In this document: piece after piece, positions 41,890 to 50,732 of the stretch
Numbering within the stretch: the stretch's first letter is position 1
Layout of the letters: every line of letters begins with the position of its first letter
DNA from: an uncultured Hyphomonas sp.
GTDB lineage: Bacteria > Pseudomonadota > Alphaproteobacteria > Caulobacterales > Hyphomonadaceae
Length of the DNA stretch: 64,000 nucleotides
Reading direction: 5' to 3'
NCBI RefSeq assembly: GCF_963677035.1
Contig: NZ_OY781472.1
Location: 992,001 to 1,056,000 of the forward strand
The notes under the pieces: model-generated
The model's database searches: none
Told to the model about the DNA's origin: nothing
The model's input: the letters and a program-made list of their open reading frames with translations, nothing else
Made by a program: the position numbers and the translations under genes

Positions 41890-43320
41890 TTATTCTTCAG
41901 GATCGGCCGGCTTGCGGAAATCCCAGCCCGACGCTGCCGCGATATAGGCAAAGGCGGCATAGACGCTGACATTCTGGCGGAAGGCTTCCGGTTCGATCTT
42001 GTCGAACGTGTCATCCGGCGTGTGGTGATAGTCGAAATAGTCCCAGCCATCCTGCGCCGGGGTCACGACCGGCACACCGGAGCGGGCCAGAACGCCAATG
42101 TCCGGGCCGCCACCAGCGAGATTGTCTCCCGGCGCCACGCCATAGCGTGCCAGGACGCCCTGGATCTTTTTGGCATAGCCCAGGGCACCTTCACCGAACC
42201 GGGTCTGGAACTGCCAGATATAGCTCGCGCCATGATCGCTTTCGGCGGCAAGCACATGCTTGCTCAGTTCATCTGCATGCTGACGGGCATAAGCCGCGCC
42301 GCCGAACAGGCCGATTTCCTCTGATCCGTAAAGCACGACGCGGACCGTCCGGTCCGGCTTGCCGGGCAGCTGATCGATCAGCTTGGCAGCGCCGACGACG
42401 ATGCCGCAGCCAGCCCCATCATCGATGGCGCCGGTGGCCAGGTCCCAGGAATCGAGGTGGCAGCCGATCAGCACGATCTCGTCCTTGTGCGCGCCGCCTT
42501 CGACTTCCGCGATGACGTTTCCGGACGGAGCCGCATCCGCTGTCTCCACGCCGATATCGAGATTGACCGTCACAGGCCCCCGCTCCAGCAGGCGCGCCAG
42601 CTGGTCTGCGTCCGGCGCAGAGAGCGCCGCGGCCGGGATCGGCCCCATTGGCTTGGCGACGCCATCCGGCCCGCGCCGGTCGATGCCGCCGGTATGCGGG
42701 CGGCGGAAATGGTCGGTTCCGACAGAGCGGATGAGGCAGGCCACGCCCCCTTTTGCAGCAGCCACTTTCGGGCAGGCCGCCCGCTTCGCGACCGCGAGGC
42801 CATACCCGGCCCCCGTCTGCGTCCGCGTCATGAATTCGTCGATGAAGACGATTTTGCCGGCCACGTCTGCATCATCGGCTGCCTGCAGGTCTGACAGAAG
42901 CTCGAACCGGACAATGTCCGCCTCCAGCCCGCCTTCCGGGGTGGGGGCGCTGCCACCGAGCGCCGTGATGATCAGCGGCTGGGCGCTGTCGCCGACCACG
43001 CTGGCGGTTTCATGTGTGCGCTTCCAGTAAGGCACGGTGAAGTCTTCAACATGGACATTCGAAAAGCCCATTCCGGTCAGCTCTGCGACCGCCCAGTCGC
43101 GCGCGCGTTTCTCGTCCGGAGACCCGGCAAGGCGCGGGCCGATCTCGGTCGTCAGGTCCTCGACGAATTGCAGGCCGACATTGTCCCAGCTGCCGGCATT
43201 CGCCAGCGATGTGGCGGTCTCCAGGACCTGCGCCTCGTGGTCAGCAGGCGCTTCGGCGGCCGCGGTGAACATGTGGCTGGCAGTAAGCGTCCCCAGCGCG
43301 GCAAGGGCAATCAGTCTCAT
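41890..43320 (-). CDS. M28-family zinc aminopeptidase/carboxypeptidase Q-like
   Basis: A 476-residue exported peptidase with signal peptide (1-22). A PA-like insert (about 130-250) is followed by the M28 catalytic core with zinc ligands in IGCHLDSWDLATGAIDDGAGC, the catalytic Glu in YGSEEIGLFG, Asp in AAESDHGAS, and His in DYHHTPDDTFDKI. This is the order of plasma-glutamate-carboxypeptidase-type enzymes. It would degrade peptides in the periplasm or outside. Full length. Confidence 0.9.
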   Translation of the reverse strand: MRLIALAALGTLTASHMFTAAAEAPADHEAQVLETATSLANAGSWDNVGLQFVEDLTTEIGPRLAGSPDEKRARDWAVAELTGMGFSNVHVEDFTVPYWKRTHETASVVGDSAQPLIITALGGSAPTPEGGLEADIVRFELLSDLQAADDADVAGKIVFIDEFMTRTQTGAGYGLAVAKRAACPKVAAAKGGVACLIRSVGTDHFRRPHTGGIDRRGPDGVAKPMGPIPAAALSAPDADQLARLLERGPVTVNLDIGVETADAAPSGNVIAEVEGGAHKDEIVLIGCHLDSWDLATGAIDDGAGCGIVVGAAKLIDQLPGKPDRTVRVVLYGSEEIGLFGGAAYARQHADELSKHVLAAESDHGASYIWQFQTRFGEGALGYAKKIQGVLARYGVAPGDNLAGGGPDIGVLARSGVPVVTPAQDGWDYFDYHHTPDDTFDKIEPEAFRQNVSVYAAFAYIAAASGWDFRKPADPEE

Positions 43321-43390
43321 CAGGCATCTCCGGAATGGTTTGCGCGCACGCTAAGCCATTCCGGAGAGAGTTGAAACCCGCCTGCCCGGT

Positions 43391-44002
43391 TCAGAGTGCC
43401 GCGGCCATGGCCAGGATGGAATCGACGGACGGGCGGTCCTTATAGCCCTCCTCCCGCATTACGGCCTTCACCGTGCCATCGGCAGAGATGAAGACGATGG
43501 CCGGGTGCGGAATGCCGTCAAAGCGCGAGCCTGCGGGCACATCCGGATTGCGCAGGTCAAAGGCATCGATGGCGGCGGACCCGGTGTCGGAATAAAGGCC
43601 ATAGGGCAGGTCTTTCGCGGCCTTGAAGTCCGCCAGCGTTTCCGGACTGTCATAGGAGACCCCGACCAGGGTCCAACCCTCATCGCCAAGGGGGGCGGCG
43701 GCGTCTTTCAGCTCGATCAGCTGTTTCTTGCAGTAGGGGCACCAGTCCGCCGAGCGGAAAAAGGCGACGACTATGCCTTTCTCGCCCGCAAGGTCTGTGA
43801 AGCTGACGGCGCCCTCCGGGCCCACAACAGAGACGGCCGGGGCTGGCTGGCCCACAATCGGGCCGACCCGCATACTCTCGGCCATGGCGGCCTGTTCAGC
43901 TTCGCTGGCCTTCGCGGAGAGGGCGGCGTCAGAGGTATCCTGCGCGGCGGCGGCCGCCGGCAAAAGCGCCAGCAGGGAGGCAATAGAGGCAGTGCGGATC
44001 AT
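43391..44002 (-). CDS. exported peroxiredoxin-like protein (AhpC/TSA)
   Basis: A 203-residue protein with signal peptide (1-20) and a thioredoxin-fold redoxin domain (about 50-200). The active site is FFRSADWCPYCKKQ, a peroxidatic Cys with a CxxC partner, characteristic of AhpC/TSA-redoxin relatives. Probable thiol peroxidase or thiol-disulfide function in the periplasm. The ATG at 44002 begins the signal peptide. Confidence 0.85.
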   Translation of the reverse strand: MIRTASIASLLALLPAAAAAQDTSDAALSAKASEAEQAAMAESMRVGPIVGQPAPAVSVVGPEGAVSFTDLAGEKGIVVAFFRSADWCPYCKKQLIELKDAAAPLGDEGWTLVGVSYDSPETLADFKAAKDLPYGLYSDTGSAAIDAFDLRNPDVPAGSRFDGIPHPAIVFISADGTVKAVMREEGYKDRPSVDSILAMAAAL

Positions 44003-44084
44003 GAGCGTTTCCTTATCTTGCCCTTTCCCCCTAACCGGGCCCTGCCCGCCATGCGATGCACGAGCGCGTGAGCTCACGCAGGCG

Positions 44085-44624
44085 TTATCGCCGGGCCCGC
44101 CATTCGTCCGCGCTCTGGCCGTAGACCTGCCAGGTGATGTCAGACAAAGGCGCCGGCGCCTGCGCGGCACGCAGCCAGCGCGCACCCAAACGGTCCGCCA
44201 GCCGCAGGGAGGGAGCATTCTTCTGGTCGATACAGTGGATGATCTCGTCCCAACCGAGAATGTCGACGGCATAATCGATGGCCGCTGACACGCCCTCATG
44301 GGCAAGCCCCTTGCCGTGCGCCGCTTTCGTCAGCGCATAGGCAATCTCCGTCCCCGGCCAGCCCTCTGGTTGCCATGGGCCAAGGCGGCCGATCCAGGTC
44401 CCGGTCGATTTCTCGATCACGGAGAACATGGAATAGCCGCGGATCGTCCACGCCCCCGCCAGCGTACAAAGCGAACGCCAGACCGCCGACGGCGGCATCA
44501 CACCACCGATAAAGCGGGCCGTCTCCTCATCCGCCATCATGGCGCACATGGGCTCGAAATCCTCTGCCTGCACCGGGCGGAGGATCAGCCGTTCGGTTTC
44601 GATGGTCGGGCCGGGCGTGTGCAT
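44085..44624 (-). CDS. GNAT-family N-acetyltransferase (RimJ-like)
   Basis: A 179-residue acetyltransferase of the RimJ/RimL type. The start IETERLILRPVQAEDFEPM is typical, and the acetyl-CoA binding region is AAHGKGLAHEGVSAAIDYA. DQKNAPSLRLADRLGARWL covers the C-terminal fold. The substrate (ribosomal protein or small molecule) is unknown. The ATG at 44624 was chosen because the longer reading runs through the terminator at 44686. Confidence 0.86.
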   Translation of the reverse strand: MHTPGPTIETERLILRPVQAEDFEPMCAMMADEETARFIGGVMPPSAVWRSLCTLAGAWTIRGYSMFSVIEKSTGTWIGRLGPWQPEGWPGTEIAYALTKAAHGKGLAHEGVSAAIDYAVDILGWDEIIHCIDQKNAPSLRLADRLGARWLRAAQAPAPLSDITWQVYGQSADEWRARR

Positions 44625-44685
44625 GGGAAGCCTTTCCGGGCTTGGCTGAAAGACCGCCGATATCACCGGATTCTGCCGCCGCGCA

Positions 44686-44718
44686 AAGAAAAAGCCCCGC
44701 CGATGAAGGCGGGGCTTT
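44686..44718 (-). terminator. intrinsic terminator of the BI-1 gene
   Basis: On the minus strand AAAGCCCCGCC (44718-44708) pairs with GGCGGGGCTTT (44701-44691) around a 6-base loop, and TTTTTC follows. It lies 24 bases after the BAX-inhibitor-like gene. Confidence 0.88.
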
Positions 44719-44741
44719 CCGATCGTCATTCATGATCCGTC

Positions 44742-45518
44742 TTAGTCGCGTGAGAGCAGCGACAGGATCATCGTGAAGATGTTGTAGAACAGGATGAAGA
44801 AGTTCAGCGCACCCCAGTTCGTCATCACGGCGAGACCGCGCTGGTCCCCTTCGAAGGCGAAATAGGACCGTTTCAGGTTCTGCGTGTCGAACGCGACCAG
44901 CACACCCGAAATCGCCAGAACACCCACGGTGATCGCGGTTTCAAGGAAACCCGACGGGGGGAACAGGAAGCTGAGCAGCGACATGCCGACAATGCCCCAG
45001 AGGGCAAAGATGGCGACCACGCCAATCGGCTGCAGGTCCCGCTTGGTCGTATAGCCATACAGCGACAAGGCACCGAAGGCCGTAGCCGTCAGGAAGAAGG
45101 CCTTGGCAATGGTGATGAAGGTTGTGCTGTAGACGATGCCGGCGCGGCTGGCCGCTTCGGTGTTCATCGTCGCCATAAGCACCCAGACCGACAGGCTGAG
45201 GCCGAGCAGTGTGACGATTGTCCAGTAAAGAACCGCCGTGCCCAGCGGCGACGGCCGCTTCATGGCAAAGGCGGAAATCAGGATCAGCCCGATCGGGCCG
45301 AACTGCACAACCATGCGGAATGGCGAGAACAGCACGAATTCGGTCAGCGCCGGGACCGTGTTGGATCCGACCAGGAACGCCAGAGCGCCCGCCAGCGCGA
45401 TGCCATAGGCCAGCTTCTGGTAAACGCCCAGCATGAAGGCGCGCAGGCCCTCATTGACTGCCATGTCCATCGAGCCTGCGCCGGAGGATGGCGTATAAGC
45501 ACGATTGAAATCATTCAT
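44742..45518 (-). CDS. BAX inhibitor-1 (YccA/YbhL) family membrane protein
   Basis: A 258-residue inner-membrane protein with seven hydrophobic helices from about residue 33. The BI-1 family pattern is visible: MLGVYQKLAYGIALAGALAF, FLTATAFGALSLYGYTTKRDL, AFDTQNLKRSYF and ALNFFILFYNIFTMIL. Members form pH-sensitive Ca2+ leak channels or interact with membrane proteases such as FtsH. The ATG at 45518 gives the usual cytoplasmic N-terminus. Ends at an intrinsic terminator. Confidence 0.91.
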   Translation of the reverse strand: MNDFNRAYTPSSGAGSMDMAVNEGLRAFMLGVYQKLAYGIALAGALAFLVGSNTVPALTEFVLFSPFRMVVQFGPIGLILISAFAMKRPSPLGTAVLYWTIVTLLGLSLSVWVLMATMNTEAASRAGIVYSTTFITIAKAFFLTATAFGALSLYGYTTKRDLQPIGVVAIFALWGIVGMSLLSFLFPPSGFLETAITVGVLAISGVLVAFDTQNLKRSYFAFEGDQRGLAVMTNWGALNFFILFYNIFTMILSLLSRD

Positions 45519-45876
45519 AAGATTCAAGCCCTTTCTCTTCGCCGGGCGGAGAACTGGCCCGGAACATGAGCGAAATATGGGAGAGCTTGCCTCCATTCGC
45601 AAGCAAAACCGAACATTCCTGCAACTTGTTCATCCACCTGCCTGCGCCGGGCTGCGGAATAAAACCCAAAAACCTGCTGCGAATACTTCGAATTTGACCA
45701 AAATATACTTCGCATCCGGGAAGGTTCAGAGAGTATTCGGAATACAGTTTCCGTTGGCGTACCAATGTTTCCTGCGCTCACTCGTAAGTGGATTGACTAA
45801 GCCTTGCACAGAGTTAATCTGTTGAATCTGGCGCAGTTCCGGCAGTGGGGGCGCCAAAGCACTAGGGGATACAATT
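45519..45876. other. AT-rich divergent intergenic region
   Basis: About 358 bases between the BI-1 gene and the DUF2853 gene. No convincing gene is present. The part from about 45655 to 45830 is clearly AT-richer than the surroundings and contains a perfect 13-bp palindrome at 45733-45745 and TTCGAA-centred repeats around 45681-45695. It should hold both promoters. Confidence 0.5.
45733..45745. promoter_or_regulatory. 13-bp palindrome, possible operator
   Basis: GTATTC-G-GAATAC is a perfect inverted repeat in the AT-rich divergent promoter region, about 215 bases from the BI-1 start and 132 bases from the DUF2853 start. No regulator can be named. Confidence 0.4.
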
Positions 45877-46212
45877 ATGGCAGACGCATCGGCTTACGCC
45901 GAAAATATCAAGAAATACGCAAATGGCGGGTACAATCAGGCCGCCGCCGAAAAGATCGTGGGACATCTTGGCATCGCCCTGCGCAACAAGGACAGCTCTA
46001 TCGTCGCCTGCAGCGACGATGGCGAACTGGACCGTGTGCGGGAAAAGTGGTGCCGCGGCAAGCTCGGCCTCGCCGAGAAGCAGGGGGAACTGGACGCCGC
46101 GATCAAGATGGTCTGTGATCGCATGAACGCCGAAGGCGGGCAGAAGTCGCGGGTCACCTTCTACTACCTTCTGGCCGAACACTTCGGAAAGCTCACAGAA
46201 CTGGCAAGCTGA
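45877..46212 (+). CDS. DUF2853 family protein
   Basis: A 111-residue cytosolic protein matching DUF2853 over its whole length: IVGHLGIALRNKDSSIVACSDDGE, then VREKWCRGKLGL, ending RVTFYYLLAEHFGKL. The function of the family is unknown; members are small, conserved and usually single genes. It is followed by a strong hairpin whose 3' arm is triplicated. Confidence 0.87.
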   Translation: MADASAYAENIKKYANGGYNQAAAEKIVGHLGIALRNKDSSIVACSDDGELDRVREKWCRGKLGLAEKQGELDAAIKMVCDRMNAEGGQKSRVTFYYLLAEHFGKLTELAS

Positions 46213-46235
46213 TCCGGCCCAACAGACAAACGGAC

Positions 46236-46265
46236 AAACCCGGCCTCACTGGCCGGGTTTTCTTT
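46236..46265 (+). terminator. intrinsic terminator after DUF2853
   Basis: AAACCCGGCC (46236-46245) pairs perfectly with GGCCGGGTTT (46251-46260) around the loop TCACT, followed by TCTTT. The 3' arm and T-tail belong to the first of three tandem 15-bp copies. Confidence 0.85.
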
Positions 46266-46295
46266 GGCCGGGTTTTCTTTGGCCGGGTTTTCTTT
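46251..46295 (+). repeat. three tandem copies of a 15-bp terminator arm
   Basis: The unit GGCCGGGTTTTCTTT occurs three times without change at 46251-46265, 46266-46280 and 46281-46295. Each copy can pair with the single 5' arm at 46236-46245. The array ends 28 bases before the thpR start. Confidence 0.93.
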
Positions 46296-46323
46296 TTCCG
46301 CCCCAGAAGGCAGACAACAGGCC

Positions 46324-46860
46324 ATGTACAGACTGTTTGCCGCCCTGCCCGTTCCGGAAGACCTGTGGGAAGACTTGGCCGCCCTTCAGGACGGCTTGCC
46401 AGGGGCAAGCTGGCGGCCGGAAGAGAATTTCCACATTACCCTGCGCTTCTTCGGCGATCTCACGCACCGCCAGGCACGGGACCTGGACGACCTGCTGGGG
46501 GACATCCGCTGCCCGCCATTCGAACTCTCGATCGAGGGCGCAGGCTGGTTCGGGCGGCGCGAACCATCCGCCGTCTGGGCACGTGTGCGCGAAAGCGATG
46601 AACTGCGCAGCCTGTCGGCCCGATGCGAACAGGCCGCCCGGCGCCTCGGCTTTGAGCCGGACCGCCGCCCGTTCAAACCGCATGTCACGCTCGCCTATCT
46701 CCACAATGCCACGCTGGAAGACACAAGACGCTGGGTAGAAGCCCACCTCGCCTATCGCAGCGGCCCGTTCACCGCAGACCGCTTCCACCTCTATTCCAGC
46801 CACTCCGCCAAAGGCCGCCCCAGCCGGTATGAGGCGGAGGCGGACTATGTGCTGGAATAG
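46324..46860 (+). CDS. thpR: RNA 2',3'-cyclic phosphodiesterase
   Basis: A 178-residue 2H-phosphoesterase. The two catalytic His motifs are FHITLRFFG and PHVTLAYLH, and the protein begins MYRLFAALPVPE as ThpR/LigT proteins do. It opens 2',3'-cyclic phosphate ends in RNA and can have RNA ligase activity in vitro. The ATG at 46324 lies just after the triple repeat. Convergent with the serine hydrolase. Confidence 0.91.
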   Translation: MYRLFAALPVPEDLWEDLAALQDGLPGASWRPEENFHITLRFFGDLTHRQARDLDDLLGDIRCPPFELSIEGAGWFGRREPSAVWARVRESDELRSLSARCEQAARRLGFEPDRRPFKPHVTLAYLHNATLEDTRRWVEAHLAYRSGPFTADRFHLYSSHSAKGRPSRYEAEADYVLE

Positions 46861-46864
46861 CTGA

Positions 46865-48409
46865 TCACTCCGCCGGTACGAAGGTGAGGTTCAGTTGCTG
46901 GACCAATGGCGGGTCGTTTGGTGACATCAGAAGCCAGCCGTCCATCTGTCCGTTCTCGCAAGGCCAGGAGAACGTACCGCTGAGATGGCCGTTCGCCCGG
47001 AACGGCGCATCGGTTTCACAGGCGCCGGCCTCGTCCTTCAGGTCTGCCAGCACACGCTCACGCACCGGGATCGACGTATCCATCGTGAAGTTCATGGCCA
47101 GCTTGCCTTCGAGCGGCGCAAATCTGCCCTGTTCATAGACATCGCCCGCAGCGGCATAGGCATCGGCCAGCACAGCGCTGACAGGCCATTCGCGGGACGG
47201 GAGGTCCCCGGCAGCTGCCAGCTCAAGCGCCGCTTCCCGCACGATCCGCGACGGGGCCGCATAGGTCCGGTTGGCAAAGGCGAAAATGCCGACACCGGCC
47301 TCCGGCACCAGCAGCACGTTCGACCCATAACCCGGATAGCCGCCGGAATGCGCCATCGTCGTGCCAAGGTCGCACTCGGCGCTGACGGCGAAGCCCATCG
47401 CATAAGTCACGGCCACATCGCAGGTGTCGCCCTCTTCCAGACCGTCGCGCGCATAGATCCGCGGAAAGTTCAGGCCCTGCGACAGCTCACGCACGGAAGA
47501 CCGCTTGACCGGCCCGGTGTCTGGCCCGTCACGGGGCGGCCAGGCATCCAGCAGGAAGGCGACCCATTTTTCGTAATCCTCGGCATTGGTCATCACCCCG
47601 CCCATCGCGCCAAACACGCCGGGGCCGAGCGCCGGCTCTTTCGAGAAGGCCCCCTCTTCCCAGCGATAGCCGAGCGCGCGGCGGTCCTGATCCACGGCAT
47701 AGACATCATACCCGGTTGACGTCATGCCCAGCGGCAGCATGATCTCGGTACGGATATAGTCCTCATACGGCATGCCGGAGATATTGGTGACGATCCGGCC
47801 CAGAAGGGCGTAACCGAAATTGGAATATTCATAGGCCATCTGCGGCGCGCGGCTGAACGGAACGCCCTCTTTGAGGACTTCGGTGAAGACCTCCTCGGGC
47901 ATGTCCTGCTGGCGGTCCCCCCAGGGATTGTCGGTGACCAGCCCGCTGACATGGGCCAGCAGGTCCCGCACACGGATGCGCGGGGAGTCCGTGGTCGGAT
48001 AAGTCCAGCCTCTCAGTTCCGGCACATAATATTCGGCCGGCGCGTCGAGATACAGTTTGCCTTCATCGCGCAGCTTGAGGATGGCGAGCGCCGTGAACGC
48101 CTTGCTCATCGATGCGATGGAATAGAGCGAGTCCACCGTGACGGGCGCCTCGGTTTCGAGGTTCGCGACGCCGGAGGTTTTGAAATAGACCAGCTCCCCA
48201 TCCTTCACGATGCCCCAGACAAGGCCCGGCACATGCTGCTCCGTCTGGTAATTCAGGAACCGCGCATCGATCCGGTCAGTGACCTCCACCGGAATGGCAG
48301 GCGCGGCAGCGTCCGGCGCAGGAACGGCTTCTTCCGCAAATGCCCCAAGCGCAGCCAGCGCAAGCACCGATCCGGCAAGCAGGTTTTTCATCGGGTGAAG
48401 CTTCATCAT
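46865..48409 (-). CDS. exported serine hydrolase, class C beta-lactamase-like
   Basis: A 514-residue protein with signal peptide (about 1-25) and a beta-lactamase-related domain (about 45-390). The active-site motifs are SMSK (S100, K103), Y-S-N in YEYSNFGYALLG and HSGG. Such enzymes are esterases or D-amino-acid peptidases more often than antibiotic-degrading lactamases. A C-terminal domain of about 110 residues follows. The ATG at 48409 has AAGAGG upstream. Confidence 0.88.
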   Translation of the reverse strand: MMKLHPMKNLLAGSVLALAALGAFAEEAVPAPDAAAPAIPVEVTDRIDARFLNYQTEQHVPGLVWGIVKDGELVYFKTSGVANLETEAPVTVDSLYSIASMSKAFTALAILKLRDEGKLYLDAPAEYYVPELRGWTYPTTDSPRIRVRDLLAHVSGLVTDNPWGDRQQDMPEEVFTEVLKEGVPFSRAPQMAYEYSNFGYALLGRIVTNISGMPYEDYIRTEIMLPLGMTSTGYDVYAVDQDRRALGYRWEEGAFSKEPALGPGVFGAMGGVMTNAEDYEKWVAFLLDAWPPRDGPDTGPVKRSSVRELSQGLNFPRIYARDGLEEGDTCDVAVTYAMGFAVSAECDLGTTMAHSGGYPGYGSNVLLVPEAGVGIFAFANRTYAAPSRIVREAALELAAAGDLPSREWPVSAVLADAYAAAGDVYEQGRFAPLEGKLAMNFTMDTSIPVRERVLADLKDEAGACETDAPFRANGHLSGTFSWPCENGQMDGWLLMSPNDPPLVQQLNLTFVPAE

Positions 48410-48649
48410 GGCAGTCCTCTTCCTTTTCCCCGCAACGCACGCGGACACGGCGAAACCTAACGGCGGTTCCGGACAACCAGCAAGCGCAAGCCGCCAAAAA
48501 GCGATGGAAAAGGCAATCAGGCCCGCACCCTGGCCCGGTCAGCGCCACCAGTGCCCGCCTCAGAAGACAGACAAGGAACCAAACCGGCGCGCAGACCGTT
48601 TGAGATCACAACAGAGATGAAAATCTATTGATCCAGCAAAGGACCCCAA

Positions 48650-49042
48650 ATGCCACTTCTGCGAATTGACATGATCGAAGGCCGCTCGGAAGAGCAGATT
48701 CAGAGCCTTCTGGATACCATCCAGAGCTGCGTCGTCGACGCCTTTGGCGTCCCTGAGTCCGACCGCTATCAGATCGTTCATGAGCACAAACCAGGCCGTA
48801 TGGTATTCCTTGATACCGGGCTGGGCTTCACGCGCAGCAAGCAGGTGGTTTCGATCCAGTTCTTCACCAGTCCGCGCACGCATGTCGAGAAGATGAAAGT
48901 CTATCGGCTGCTCGCTGAACGCCTCGAAAAGGAATGCGCGCTTGATCCGAATGACCTCCTGATTTCCGTATTCACCAATCGGGAGGAAGACTGGAGCTTT
49001 GCTCAGGGCGAAGCCCAATACGTCACCGGACGCCTGCCATGA
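48650..49042 (+). CDS. tautomerase-family protein
   Basis: A 130-residue protein of the 4-oxalocrotonate tautomerase superfamily (Tautomerase_2 type). The catalytic Pro directly follows the initiator Met (MPLLRIDMIEGRSEEQIQ). Later conserved stretches are VPESDRYQIVHEH and VFTNREEDWSFAQGEAQY. The substrate is unknown. It is preceded by a 240-base intergenic region without evident features. Confidence 0.88.
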   Translation: MPLLRIDMIEGRSEEQIQSLLDTIQSCVVDAFGVPESDRYQIVHEHKPGRMVFLDTGLGFTRSKQVVSIQFFTSPRTHVEKMKVYRLLAERLEKECALDPNDLLISVFTNREEDWSFAQGEAQYVTGRLP

Positions 49043-49124
49043 GTGTGCGTTCAGCGCAGGCAGCCCCGGCGCGGTTCGTCAAACAGGGCTGAGGTCAGCC
49101 ATTTCCGGAAGAGTGGAAAAAGAA

Positions 49125-49200
49125 TGGTGCCGCTAAGGTGACTTGAACACCTGACCCCCGCATTACGAATGCGATGCTCTACCAGCTGAGCTATAGCGGC
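49125..49200 (-). tRNA. tRNA-Thr (anticodon CGT)
   Basis: A 76-nt gene on the minus strand. GCCGCTA pairs with TAGCGGC, followed by A and encoded CCA. The D-arm TAGCTCAGCTGGTAGAGC and T-arm GTTCAAGTC are canonical. The anticodon loop TTCGTAA gives CGT, which reads the ACG codon. Confidence 0.96.
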
Positions 49201-49292
49201 TTAAGACCATTCTGAAGGCCCGCCTCATACCGGCAGATGCGCGGTTTCGCAAGACGCTTTTGCCATCCCGGGCAGTGCACGTGCAGGCGCGG

Positions 49293-50732
49293 TCAGTCGT
49301 CGTCTGAGGCGTAGTCCAGCGGCGGGCTGAGCGGGCGGTCCGGTGCCTTGGGCGCTTCGGGTGCCGCCTCTTCCAGCTCCGGCCCCGGCAAGGCGAGCAC
49401 GCGGCCCGCTTCCAGTTCCCGGCCAAATGTCTCGTAACGCGGATGCACAAGATCCCCGACATCGCCAAAGGCATAGACGAGGCGCGCCCAGCCCTGCTTG
49501 TCGAAATCGAAGGCATTGCCTTTCGGGTCGATGTCCGACCAGTCCGGTTCGCGGGACGCAGACACGGCCATCCGGCCCCAGCGGGCGGCTTCCGACGGGT
49601 CGCCATAGCCCTTCAGGGCCCGCTCCATCAGCAGGCACAGCCGCGCCGTCGGGTTCTCTTCCACCAGCAGCGCCAGCGAGCGGATCGCGCCCACCCAGTC
49701 GCCCTTGTCCATGGCGATCTCGGCCATCAGGATCTTGCTTTCCCGGTGGTTCGGCTGGGCCGCGATCAGGGCCTGCAGGCGCTGGGCGATGTTTTCCTGG
49801 CTATCCTGCGGCACGAGGCGGCGGGACAGCTGCGCCAGCGCCGGGTGCGGACGCGCCTTCCAGCCAAGCTCCAGCACGCCCTGCGCAGCCTTGGCCTTGC
49901 CATCCACCATCAGCGCCTTGGCGCCATGGAAAGCGGCGGGCGGGAAGCCCGGCGCGGAGCGGATCGCTTCGGCCAGCGCTTTCTGGGCGTCGCTCTTGTG
50001 GTCATGCGGCAGGCCAACGGCATGGGCCGCCAGCAGCACGGCGCGGCGGCGGCGCAACCCGTCGCCCTTGATCATGCCCCGGCGCTCTCCCGTGCTGAGC
50101 GTCTCCAGCGCCTTCTGCCACTCCCCTTTCGAGACCTGCAGGTCGAACAGGGAATTGAATGGCCAGTCAGCGGAAGATTTGAGGCCAAGCGCCTCTCGGG
50201 CGCGCGTTTCCGCCGTCAGCTGGTCACCGCGTTCGGACGCGGCCATGGCAGAGCCGCGCAGGCCGGCAAGCTGGCCGCCCGGCAGGCGGGTCAGCTGGCT
50301 CCAGGCCCGTTCGGCGCCGGCCCAGTCATCGTTCGCTTCGGCAGCGCGCGCTTCCAGCAGCAGTTTGAGGCGTTCATCCTCGGCATGCTTCGCGGCCTTG
50401 CGGGCAAGCTTCAGCGCGGCTTCGGCGTCGCCGGCTTCCGCAGCCAGCAGGCCCTCGGTCAGGGCGGCGTTCGCCTTGCGGGATTTTGACCGGCGGCGCG
50501 ACCGGGCGATCCGGCCAGGCAGCACGAAGATGCCTGAAATGACCCACCAGGCCGCTGCCATCAGGCCCGACAGGGCCAGCACGAGCGCCACGGCGGCGCC
50601 GGACTTGATGGAAATCTCTTCCGTCCCGATCGGCACGGTCACCTTGCCGGGCAGCGTATAAGCCCACCAGCCGAAAGCGAGCGCTGCAATCAGCACGATC
50701 AGAAGCACGAGAAACACGATGATCCGGTTCAT
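49293..50732 (-). CDS. hemY: HemY-type inner-membrane TPR protein
   Basis: A 479-residue protein with two N-terminal membrane helices (about 3-27 and 43-70) and a long helical TPR region. FVLLIVLIAALAFGWWAY... and LPGRIARSRRRSKSRKA match the HemY_N domain. HemY lies with haem genes across proteobacteria and is thought to organise late haem synthesis, but its activity is not defined. Here it follows mic60 with a 4-base overlap and hemD-hemC further upstream. The C-terminal 40 residues are Pro/Glu-rich. Confidence 0.88.
   Translation of the reverse strand: MNRIIVFLVLLIVLIAALAFGWWAYTLPGKVTVPIGTEEISIKSGAAVALVLALSGLMAAAWWVISGIFVLPGRIARSRRRSKSRKANAALTEGLLAAEAGDAEAALKLARKAAKHAEDERLKLLLEARAAEANDDWAGAERAWSQLTRLPGGQLAGLRGSAMAASERGDQLTAETRAREALGLKSSADWPFNSLFDLQVSKGEWQKALETLSTGERRGMIKGDGLRRRRAVLLAAHAVGLPHDHKSDAQKALAEAIRSAPGFPPAAFHGAKALMVDGKAKAAQGVLELGWKARPHPALAQLSRRLVPQDSQENIAQRLQALIAAQPNHRESKILMAEIAMDKGDWVGAIRSLALLVEENPTARLCLLMERALKGYGDPSEAARWGRMAVSASREPDWSDIDPKGNAFDFDKQGWARLVYAFGDVGDLVHPRYETFGRELEAGRVLALPGPELEEAAPEAPKAPDRPLSPPLDYASDDD

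Noticed and set aside
45505..45825. 106-codon reading frame on the plus strand between the BI-1 and DUF2853 genes
   Set aside because: It starts inside the BI-1 start region, has no ribosome site, no recognisable domain and runs through an AT-rich promoter region.
46865..48409. Antibiotic-resistance beta-lactamase
   Set aside because: SMSK, YSN and HSGG fit the broad serine hydrolase family; HSGG instead of KTG and the extra C-terminal domain argue for an esterase or peptidase.
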